Positions 1-5,256 of a DNA stretch of 5,628 bases are shown one piece after another. Under the pieces are notes generated by a model. That model had not been told where the DNA came from and made no database searches. It worked only from the letters and a program-made list of their open reading frames with translations. The position numbers were made by a program, and so were the translations under genes. The first letter of the stretch is position 1. Every line of letters begins with the position of its first letter. Source of the stretch: Pseudomonadota bacterium (GTDB lineage: Bacteria; Pseudomonadota; Alphaproteobacteria; Sphingomonadales; Sphingomonadaceae). The stretch lies in NCBI GenBank assembly GCA_023427285.1, contig JAEZBH010000479.1, positions 1 to 5,628 of the forward strand, given 5' to 3'.

Positions 1-509
1 CCCTTCAGCCCTGCGCTATGCGCCCAGCGGATCTCCTTGAGGTTTTCCTCCATGTCATAAAGGGCCGGAATAACCGCCAGGCCAATGCGGCGCACCGGAT
101 CATCGCGGCAGAAATCAGCCAGCCAGCGGTTGTGCGCGCGGGCACCGGCCCATTGCAATTCCGGATCGATGCCGAACGGCTTCAAACCGACATCCGCGCC
201 GAACGGCGGCGCGTTGCGCTCGGTAATGCCATCCGGGAACAGAACCTCCGCTGCCACGCCATCCGCATCAAGCACGCGGTTGCGGATCACCGGGTCCCAA
301 GCGCCCTCAAGACCATCGCCAACGCGGGCGCGCCATTTGGTGTTGAAATCCTCGATGAGGAAGCGCCTTTCATGCTCCTCACGCGCCTTGATTTCCAGGG
401 CGATGCGCCGATCGAATTCCGCGTGGTACTTGCTCTCCAGATACTCGCGGTAACGCTCGGGCGGAAGCCCGGCATGGCCGTCAGACGAAATGACAAGGTA
501 CCGATCCAT
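1..509 (-). CDS. Amidohydrolase family protein (ACMSD-like, TIM-barrel metal-dependent hydrolase), N-terminal part
   Basis: The reading frame is open from an ATG at 509 to the window edge, giving 169 complete codons; the C-terminal half is outside. The protein starts MDRYLVISSDGHAG. The Asp10-x-His12 pair sits where the amidohydrolase-2 (ACMSD-type) superfamily places its first metal ligands, at the end of beta-strand 1. Other family-like stretches are LEGAWDP (67-73), LDADGVAAEVLFPDG (80-94), a helix around RAHNRWLADFC (124-134) and RIGLAVIP (141-148). Members are cytoplasmic zinc or manganese enzymes that hydrolyse or decarboxylate ring compounds and are usually about 350-420 residues long. 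A GGGAG ribosome binding site at 516-520, six bases from the ATG, supports the start. The gene lies 162 bases behind the MFS gene and may be the last gene of the same unit or have its own promoter. The substrate is unknown, and decarboxylase versus hydrolase cannot be decided without the C-terminal half. Confidence 0.85.
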   Translation of the reverse strand, partial: MDRYLVISSDGHAGLPPERYREYLESKYHAEFDRRIALEIKAREEHERRFLIEDFNTKWRARVGDGLEGAWDPVIRNRVLDADGVAAEVLFPDGITERNAPPFGADVGLKPFGIDPELQWAGARAHNRWLADFCRDDPVRRIGLAVIPALYDMEENLKEIRWAHSAGLK

Positions 510-513
510 GACG

Positions 514-520
514 CTCTCCC
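514..520 (-). promoter_or_regulatory. Ribosome binding site of the amidohydrolase gene
   Basis: On the minus strand GGGAGAG lies just upstream of the ATG at 509, with GGGAG six bases away. No other in-frame start nearby has such a site, so it fixes the start of this truncated gene. Confidence 0.7.
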
Positions 521-549
521 ACATTGTCTTTGGTATCATGGCTGCTAAT

Positions 550-580
550 CAGGGCGTGCGCTGCCTGAGCGGCACGCCTG
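550..580. repeat. Inverted repeat (stem-loop) between the MFS and amidohydrolase genes
   Basis: GGCGTGC at 553-559 is a perfect complement of GCACGCC at 572-578. The stem extends by two pairs (550-551 with 579-580) if base 552 bulges out, leaving a 12-base loop. On the plus strand it is followed by a T-rich run (TTTGCTTTCC), so in form it resembles a weak terminator for plus-strand transcripts. On the minus strand, where the genes are, no T-run follows. It could be a 5'-leader hairpin of the amidohydrolase transcript. A competing six-base pairing (CTGAGC 565-570 with GCTCAG 592-597) overlaps it. Confidence 0.4.
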
Positions 581-595
581 TTTGCTTTCCGGCTC

Positions 596-625
596 AGAAT
601 ACCGCGCCGCTTTGGCCTCCAACAA
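596..625 (-). promoter_or_regulatory. Candidate sigma70-type promoter for the amidohydrolase gene
   Basis: On the minus strand TTGTTG (620-625) and TATTCT (596-601) are separated by 18 bases. They match the -35 consensus at three of six positions and the -10 consensus at four of six. Transcription would start near 588-590, just before the stem-loop at 580-550, about 80 bases ahead of the start codon. The match is modest and many alphaproteobacterial promoters deviate, so this is only a candidate. Read-through from the MFS gene is the alternative. Confidence 0.25.
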
Positions 626-671
626 GGCAACCAGCGCGGACAAACTATCGCTCACAGGAAACGATGCGGGC

Positions 672-1904
672 CTACCTTTCATAGTTCTGCGCCAATGCCG
701 GACTGAAACTGGCGTAGGCGCACAGCCCCGCCAGCAGCACCACGAGCAGGATAAACGGAGCGGAACGATCGAGTTGGTAGAGCCCGACGGCAATGACCGG
801 CGGCACAACGATTGAGGCTCCGGCAATGGAGGAAATGGCTCCGGCAACGGCCCCTTGCCGCGATGATGCGGCCGCCAACGATGCCCCGGCCGTAAAACCG
901 GGACGCGCCAAGCCATAACCAAGACTGGCGATGGCGTAGGCCACAACCAGAGACCCATAGCCCGGCAGCATAACCACCAGCGCATTGCCCAGCACCGCCA
1001 GTGCACCGCCCCAGCGCAGCATGGTGCGCGGCCTCAGCCCCAGCGGCACAATCAAACCCCATTGCGCCGCCAGCGCAGCCACCGCACTGGCGACCATGGC
1101 CGCGCCGATTGCCCCTTGCGCGGCAACCGGTTCAAGACCGAGGCGGTCAATAACGAGGAAGCCCAGCGTGTAAGTGTTGGCGGCCTGCGCCGAGCTCAGA
1201 ACGAAAGCGTAAATAAGGAACGGGCGCACCGCTGCATCGCGCCAGATGGAATGTGTCGATGACGGCTCCTGCGCGGCTCCGAACGAGCCTGCTGCCCGGT
1301 CCTGCGGCAGCGCCAGCGCCACCAACAGCAAAATAACCGCGCCGCCAAGGCCAAACAGGAACATGGGGGAAGCCAGTCCTGCGGGCGGCAGAATGAGAAA
1401 CGGCGCAAGGGCGGGACCAAGCACAGTGCCAAGGCTGAGGGCACCGGCCAGACCCGCCACCGCCTTGACCCGCGCCGCGCCTTCGGAGTGTTCCGCAATA
1501 TAAGCCTGCGCGGCGGTTGCCGCTGCCGAACCGAAAACGCCGTAGCTTGACCGGACGACCAGAAACGCCAGGAACAACGCCAGCGGTCCTGCCATCGCCG
1601 CCGCGCCTGCCAGAACGACAAGGCCGCACCCGATCATTGAAAATATGAAGCCGCATAATCCCAGAAGAATATACGGCTTCCGGCTCGTCCGGTCCGAGCG
1701 GCGCGCCCAGTAGGGCGAGGCAATTGCCCACATCAGCGCCGAGAGAGAGAAAATGCCCGCCACCAGAAAATCGGAAATGCCCAATTCCCGGCCAACGGCG
1801 GGCATAACCGAGATAAGCCCGGTGTTGCCGATGGCCGTTGCAAGCGTCGTCGCCATCAGCGCGGCGAAGGCCATAGGGGTCAAGACTGTGCCTTTTCCCG
1901 GCAT
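672..1904 (-). CDS. Major facilitator superfamily (MFS) transporter, 12 TM, DHA1-like
   Basis: This is a complete 410-residue inner-membrane carrier, the usual length for a 12-helix MFS protein. Hydrophobic helices cover most of the chain, with a longer hydrophilic middle loop at about 200-225 separating the two six-helix halves. The TM2-TM3 loop SPYWARRSDRTSRKP (63-77) is the MFS motif A (the G-x-x-x-D-R-x-x-R-R/K type). GTVLGPALAP (159-168) in TM5 resembles motif C of drug:H+ antiporters, which suggests proton-coupled export, though substrate importers cannot be excluded. The ATG at 1904 is preceded by a clean GGAGG at 1911-1915, six bases away, just after the stop codon of the TonB receptor gene (29-base gap). 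The two are therefore probably one operon. It could move the same substrate as the receptor or expel a toxic product. The substrate is not deducible. Confidence 0.9.
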   Translation of the reverse strand: MPGKGTVLTPMAFAALMATTLATAIGNTGLISVMPAVGRELGISDFLVAGIFSLSALMWAIASPYWARRSDRTSRKPYILLGLCGFIFSMIGCGLVVLAGAAAMAGPLALFLAFLVVRSSYGVFGSAAATAAQAYIAEHSEGAARVKAVAGLAGALSLGTVLGPALAPFLILPPAGLASPMFLFGLGGAVILLLVALALPQDRAAGSFGAAQEPSSTHSIWRDAAVRPFLIYAFVLSSAQAANTYTLGFLVIDRLGLEPVAAQGAIGAAMVASAVAALAAQWGLIVPLGLRPRTMLRWGGALAVLGNALVVMLPGYGSLVVAYAIASLGYGLARPGFTAGASLAAASSRQGAVAGAISSIAGASIVVPPVIAVGLYQLDRSAPFILLVVLLAGLCAYASFSPALAQNYER

Positions 1905-1933
1905 GTTCGGCCTCCGCCGCGATTGCCGCTGGC

Positions 1934-4258
1934 TTAGAAGTCGAGCTTGGCTTCAAAGCCGAAGCTGCGCGGATCAGCCCACTGACGCACCGTAAATGTC
2001 GTCAGGTTGATGCCGCTGACCCAGTATTTCTCGTCCGTCAGGTTTCGGCCCCAAAGGGACAACTCCACGGTCGCCTTGCGGCCCATCGAGAGGTTGGCAA
2101 GCGAGATCCGACCATCAAGCACGCCATACGCCTTGCGCTTGGCCAGTTCATCCGGCGTGATCGTGCCCCATTGCGCGCCGCGCCAGCTGTAGTTGAGGCT
2201 GGTGATCAACTCCGGCCCGCCGAAATCGATGCGGTGCTGCGCCCCGAGCAGGAAATTGTGCTTGGGCGCGAGCGGGATCTTGTAGGTATCCGTTACATCC
2301 TGCCCCGAGGGGAGCACGAAGTCCTTGTAGCGGGCATCAAGATAGCCGTAGCCGAAACTCAGAGACAGCGTATCCAGCAGCCTCACGTTGCCTTCAATTT
2401 CAAAACCCGTGAACTCCGCCTTGCCCGCATTGATGATGTTGGTGGTGATAAGGGCAGGCACGAACACGCCTGCCTGAAATTCCTTGTAGATATTGTGATA
2501 AAGGGCGGCATTCAGGCTGAGGCGACGATCAAGGAAGGCCCCCTTGGTGCCCAGCTCGAACGCCAGCAGTTCTTCCGGGTCATAAGGCGTGCTGAAGGCG
2601 GCGTTGGTTGACGCCGTGTCGTTGAAGCCGCCGCTCTTGAAGCCGGTGGCAACGCGGGCATAGACGTTCCAATCCGGCTGGATTTCATAGCGCAGATTGA
2701 ACTCCGGCGTGAACTTGGACCAGGTTTTCTTGCCTGTCAGCGGGATCAGGTCGTCATAGCCACGCGGGCCGTTCGGCAAGGCATCGAGGGCCGGTCCGCC
2801 GCTGCGCGTGATGGGTGCGCCCGTTACCGGATCGCGCACGAACACGCCTGAGGTCGGCGAAGACGGATCGGCGCGGTAGTTGTTGTAAGACAGCAGCCGC
2901 TCCCACACATCGCGGGTCTCCCGCGTGTAGCGCAGGCCAACCGTCACATCGAGCCGGTCTTCCAGTACCGGCGGCGTCCAGGTGAACTGGCCGTAGCCCG
3001 CAATTGAGTAGTTGTTCGCGCCGCGCTCGCTGATATCGAAGTTGTTGCCGCCGAACTGAAAGTTCCAGCGCGGATTATACACGTCATACCTGTCGCGCAT
3101 GTAGAAGCCGCCAACCGTGTAATTCAGCCGCTCGGTACTGCCGATGAGCTGCACTTCCTGGCTGAACTGCTTGTAATTGTTGTTGAGGGTGAAGCGGAAC
3201 AGATCCAGCGGCGTGCCGTCGAAGTCACTGTCGCTGCGCGTCTTCAGATTGCGCCATGCGGTGATCGTCTTCAGGGTCAGCTCGCCCACGGCGGTTGATC
3301 CGGCATCATACTCTGCCGTGATTGCATGGCCGAACACCCGGAAGTCGCTGCGCAAACTGGCATCAGCCGCGCCATCCTTGGGGCGGGTCGGGCTGATGTA
3401 GGGGCCGATCATGCCGGTGCCGATCGAACCCGGCGCGCTGATGGTCAGCATCGCGCCGGTGCCCTTGCTGTCGCTGATGTCATAGGCATAGCCGATGGTC
3501 AGCGCTGCGAAGGGCTCCCACAGCATATCAACGCGGCCCGCATTCAGGCGCTGGCGGCCAAAATTGTCGTGCTGCAACCGGTTGTCATAAAAGCCGTCGA
3601 ACTGGCGGCCGGAATAGGCCACCTTCGCCTTGAGCGTACCGAGCGCACCGTCCGGATCGCCAATAGCGGGCAGGTCGAGCGCAAGGCGCTGGGTGAACAG
3701 ATCACCATCACCTGCCCCCAGAATGAGCTTGCCGCCGAACTCCCCGGTTGGAGCGCGGGTGATGAGGTTGATGGCGCCGCCGATAGTGTTCTTGCCGTAA
3801 AGCGTTCCTTGCGGCCCGCGCAGCACCTCGATGCGCTCAAGGTCCACCATATCAAAGGCAGCGCCCGTTGATTTCGCAATCGGCACGCCGTTGATGTAAA
3901 GGCCAACGGGCTGATCGCGGCCAAGGCTGGTGTCGCCCGATGGCGCAATGCCGCGTATGGTAATCAGCGGCCCGAAGCTGTTCCCGACCGTCTGGTTGAT
4001 CTGGATGTTGGGAACCTGCGTTTCGATATTGCTGACGTTCGTGATGCCCGCCCGTTCGATGGCAGCGCTGGACAAGGCGGATACGGAAACCGGCACATCG
4101 ATCAGCCGCTCTTCGCGGCGCTGCGCTGTGACAACAATGTCTTGCAGCGATACATCCGCCGCCGATGATTGTTGACTGCTCTGCGCCGATGCAGGCGAAA
4201 CGATCGATACCCAGGCGACACCACTCAACAGCAAGGTCATACCGGAAGCACGTTTCAT
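1934..4258 (-). CDS. TonB-dependent outer-membrane receptor
   Basis: Complete protein of 774 residues. It has a Sec signal peptide (KR start, hydrophobic core 7-20, cleavage likely after ASA at 23-25), then a TonB box LQDIVVTA (38-45). The plug domain spans about 53-168, including GLYINGVPI (119-127) and the signature LERIEVLRGPQGTLYGKNT (140-158) followed by GGAINLITRAP. A 22-strand-type barrel runs from about 175 to the C-terminal Phe774, the usual last residue of outer-membrane barrels. It binds a substrate outside and imports it using TonB-ExbB-ExbD energy. No N-terminal STN domain is present, so a FecA-like sigma/anti-sigma signalling role is not expected. The frame extends upstream to 4462, but the ATG at 4258 is chosen because the signal peptide begins there with GGAGGG just ahead. 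The ligand is unknown; the neighbours suggest an organic compound rather than a siderophore. Confidence 0.95.
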   Translation of the reverse strand: MKRASGMTLLLSGVAWVSIVSPASAQSSQQSSAADVSLQDIVVTAQRREERLIDVPVSVSALSSAAIERAGITNVSNIETQVPNIQINQTVGNSFGPLITIRGIAPSGDTSLGRDQPVGLYINGVPIAKSTGAAFDMVDLERIEVLRGPQGTLYGKNTIGGAINLITRAPTGEFGGKLILGAGDGDLFTQRLALDLPAIGDPDGALGTLKAKVAYSGRQFDGFYDNRLQHDNFGRQRLNAGRVDMLWEPFAALTIGYAYDISDSKGTGAMLTISAPGSIGTGMIGPYISPTRPKDGAADASLRSDFRVFGHAITAEYDAGSTAVGELTLKTITAWRNLKTRSDSDFDGTPLDLFRFTLNNNYKQFSQEVQLIGSTERLNYTVGGFYMRDRYDVYNPRWNFQFGGNNFDISERGANNYSIAGYGQFTWTPPVLEDRLDVTVGLRYTRETRDVWERLLSYNNYRADPSSPTSGVFVRDPVTGAPITRSGGPALDALPNGPRGYDDLIPLTGKKTWSKFTPEFNLRYEIQPDWNVYARVATGFKSGGFNDTASTNAAFSTPYDPEELLAFELGTKGAFLDRRLSLNAALYHNIYKEFQAGVFVPALITTNIINAGKAEFTGFEIEGNVRLLDTLSLSFGYGYLDARYKDFVLPSGQDVTDTYKIPLAPKHNFLLGAQHRIDFGGPELITSLNYSWRGAQWGTITPDELAKRKAYGVLDGRISLANLSMGRKATVELSLWGRNLTDEKYWVSGINLTTFTVRQWADPRSFGFEAKLDF

Positions 4259-4261
4259 ATT

Positions 4262-4283
4262 CCCTCCCCATGCGATTGGAGGG
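4262..4283 (-). promoter_or_regulatory. Ribosome binding site of the TonB receptor gene inside a small hairpin
   Basis: On the minus strand the Shine-Dalgarno GGAGGG (4262-4267) lies three to four bases before the ATG at 4258. A perfect complement, CCCTCC (4278-4283), sits ten bases upstream of it. In the mRNA these six G-C-rich pairs with a ten-base loop could hide the binding site and lower translation. The pairing is seen in the sequence; any regulatory role is inferred. Confidence 0.5.
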
Positions 4284-4338
4284 GGCACAGCAACGAACTT
4301 CTTCAGGTCCGCATTCCAGCCCCTCCGTTGCTGCCACG

Positions 4339-4354
4339 CTGCGATTGATCGCAG
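4339..4354. repeat. 16-base inverted repeat in the TonB receptor leader (I)
   Basis: CTGCGAT at 4339-4345 and ATCGCAG at 4348-4354 are perfect complements around a two-base centre. As DNA this is a classic dimeric-repressor half-site arrangement; as RNA it folds as a short hairpin. It lies 81-96 bases upstream of the receptor start. Confidence 0.5.
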
Positions 4355-4361
4355 TTCGCTC

Positions 4362-4377
4362 ACGCCCCAAGGGACGT
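4362..4377. repeat. 16-base inverted repeat in the TonB receptor leader (II)
   Basis: ACGCCCC (4362-4368) faces GGGACGT (4371-4377) around AA. Six positions pair canonically and one forms a G-U pair in the minus-strand RNA. The centre is 23 bases from that of repeat I. Confidence 0.4.
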
Positions 4378-4382
4378 TGCAG

Positions 4383-4398
4383 CCTCTGTGAGCAGAGG
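4383..4398. repeat. 16-base inverted repeat in the TonB receptor leader (III)
   Basis: CCTCTG (4383-4388) and CAGAGG (4393-4398) form a perfect six-pair stem with a four-base loop. The centre is 21 bases from that of repeat II. A shorter palindrome, GGGAA-A-TTCCC (4398-4408), abuts it. No T-run follows on either strand, so it is not a standard terminator. Confidence 0.45.
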
Positions 4399-4425
4399 GG
4401 AAATTCCCGCGTGCTCCGGGCGCTA

Positions 4426-4463
4426 TGGCTCCTCTATCCTTGCGGAGCCACAGCAGAGCCACA
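4426..4463. repeat. Stem-loop plus tandem 8-base direct repeat in the TonB receptor leader
   Basis: TGGCTCC (4426-4432) and GGAGCCA (4444-4450) form a seven-pair stem with an 11-base loop. Overlapping its outer arm, GAGCCACA occurs twice (4445-4452 and 4456-4463) with an 11-base period, about one turn of DNA. That is a spacing compatible with tandem protein binding. Function unknown. Confidence 0.4.
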
Positions 4464-4490
4464 AGCGCGTGCGGACGACCATACTGTTTC

Positions 4491-4524
4491 CTGAAGCACT
4501 CTAATCATTCAGTAAGCCAAACAA
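4491..4524 (-). promoter_or_regulatory. Probable promoter/operator region of the TonB receptor gene (weak motifs)
   Basis: The 272 bases between the SnoaL-like gene and the receptor gene should hold the receptor promoter. The best minus-strand candidate is TTGTTT (4519-4524) with TAGAGT (4498-4503), but the 15-base spacer is short and the match moderate (three and four of six). The -10 overlaps an inverted repeat, CTGAA (4491-4495) with TTCAG (4508-4512), a possible operator. If right, the transcript would have a leader of about 230 bases containing all the stem-loops listed above. Confidence 0.2.
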
Positions 4525-4530
4525 AGAGGC

Positions 4531-5109
4531 TCAACCTGAACGGGCTGCCCTGTCCTGCCTCAGCATCGGCAGGCGCTCATAGGCGGGATCATCGGCTCCG
4601 GCCTTGCCAAGGGCGATGCCGTCGAGCGAGAACTCAGGGTTTTCCGGGACCGTGCGCTCTTCCGACCAGTCGAGCACGAGGGAGCGGCGAAAGAACTTCC
4701 ACACGCCATCGCGCTTTTCATACTGATCGATATAGCGGCCATGGGCAATGAACTCGCGGCTGCCGTCAAGAGTGCGGTGATACGCCATGGAGGTCAGCTC
4801 ACCCTCGGCACGGTTGCCTTCGATCAGGAAAATCATGTTGCCGAGAATATGCGCCGTCGCTTCCCAGTTCTCCATCATGCCGGGCAGCCAATCGATGACG
4901 CCGGATGCCGGGCCGCAATACATCGGGCTGTGATCGTCGATGGCATCATCATGATAGAGGGTGCGCAGCAACGCATAGTCCCGCCGGTCGATGGCATGGC
5001 AGTAGGTCCACGCCAGATGCTGCAAGGCGGCCCGATCGAGCATTTCCTCAACGCTCATGGGCTTTGGAACCAGTGTTGCAGGCAAGGCGTCATTCGGCTT
5101 GGGTTTCAC
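4531..5109 (-). CDS. SnoaL-like / NTF2-fold protein (nuclear transport factor 2 family), possible dehydratase
   Basis: Complete protein of 192 residues with a SnoaL_4-type cone-shaped alpha+beta fold at about 22-150. Family-like stretches are an N-terminal helix with TYCHAIDRRD (35-44), LYHDDAIDDH (51-60), TAHILGN (85-91), AYHRTL (109-114), GRYIDQYEKRDGVWKFFRR (124-142) and VLDW (145-148). Tyr36, Asp41 and His87 fall close to the spacing of the active-site Tyr/Asp/His in scytalone dehydratase and bile-acid 7-alpha-dehydratase BaiE, as I remember those enzymes. The protein may therefore be a cytoplasmic dehydratase or isomerase acting on a cyclic substrate. The start is the GTG at 5109, with a strong GGGGAG (5118-5123) eight bases ahead. 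The frame is open to 5232 but has no binding site there, and the internal ATG at 5058 lacks one too. It lies 272 bases upstream of the receptor gene, so it is probably a separate transcript of the same locus. Confidence 0.82.
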   Translation of the reverse strand: MKPKPNDALPATLVPKPMSVEEMLDRAALQHLAWTYCHAIDRRDYALLRTLYHDDAIDDHSPMYCGPASGVIDWLPGMMENWEATAHILGNMIFLIEGNRAEGELTSMAYHRTLDGSREFIAHGRYIDQYEKRDGVWKFFRRSLVLDWSEERTVPENPEFSLDGIALGKAGADDPAYERLPMLRQDRAARSG

Positions 5110-5117
5110 GACAGCAA

Positions 5118-5125
5118 CTCCCCCC
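5118..5125 (-). promoter_or_regulatory. Ribosome binding site supporting the GTG start of the SnoaL-like gene
   Basis: On the minus strand GGGGGGAG ends eight bases before the GTG at 5109. This purine run is the reason for choosing GTG over the upstream frame extension or the ATG at 5058. Confidence 0.6.
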
Positions 5126-5187
5126 TTGTTGTCGATGATGCGGCATATGCTCCAGCGGCAACTCCCTTTCAGGGTGACCTCTCCGGT

Positions 5188-5197
5188 TTTAGCTAAA
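5188..5197. promoter_or_regulatory. AT-rich palindrome upstream of the SnoaL-like gene, possible operator or -10 region
   Basis: TTTAGCTAAA is a perfect ten-base palindrome and the only AT-rich patch between the PIN and SnoaL-like genes, about 80 bases before the GTG. A weak -35-like TTGCAT lies at 5213-5218. No convincing -10 hexamer is visible, so the role is only suggested by position and composition. Confidence 0.2.
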
Positions 5198-5214
5198 GGA
5201 TGATCTGACGGATG

Positions 5215-5240
5215 CAAAGAGCCGTGCCGCAAGCCCGGCT
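5215..5240 (-). terminator. Weak intrinsic terminator candidate after the PIN gene
   Basis: On the minus strand AGCCGGGC (5233-5240) pairs with GCACGGCT (5220-5227), eight positions with one G-A mismatch and a five-base loop. It starts 16 bases after the PIN stop codon. Only CTTTGC follows, so the T-run is poor. It may still separate the PIN gene from the SnoaL-like gene. Confidence 0.3.
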
Positions 5241-5256
5241 GCCGGAAGGCCGGAAC

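Noticed and set aside
18..548. 176-residue plus-strand frame opposite the amidohydrolase gene
   Set aside because: It lies almost wholly antisense to a frame with clear family motifs and a good ribosome binding site. Its own protein shows no recognisable domain; it is an effect of GC-rich codon use.
545..655. Possible 36-codon minus-strand ORF with GTG start between the MFS and amidohydrolase genes
   Set aside because: No Shine-Dalgarno precedes the GTG, the product resembles nothing known to me, and the same space has a plausible promoter and stem-loop. The frame is the tail of a longer shadow frame in the MFS gene.
1147..1956. 269-residue minus-strand frame overlapping the MFS gene
   Set aside because: Out of frame with the MFS protein. 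Its translation is Arg/Gly/Ala-rich without domain features, whereas the MFS frame has helices and motif A.
2171..2611. Plus-strand frame of 146 residues inside the TonB receptor gene
   Set aside because: Antisense to a well-supported barrel-coding region, with no domain or binding site.
3326..3871. Plus-strand frame of 181 residues inside the TonB receptor gene
   Set aside because: Antisense shadow of the plug and early barrel, which carry strong family signatures on the other strand.
4259..4462. N-terminal extension of the TonB receptor by 68 residues
   Set aside because: The signal peptide begins at the ATG at 4258 with a ribosome binding site ahead. The extension would bury the signal peptide and consists of leader-like sequence full of inverted repeats.
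4491..4512. Fur box-like AATGATT motif upstream of the TonB receptor
   Set aside because: Only a half-site-like AATGATT is present, with no 19-base Fur or Irr consensus. Iron control is not supported by the sequence.
4259..4530. Cobalamin riboswitch upstream of the TonB receptor
   Set aside because: TonB receptor leaders often carry one, but no B12-box-like GCCACTG core was found in the minus-strand leader.
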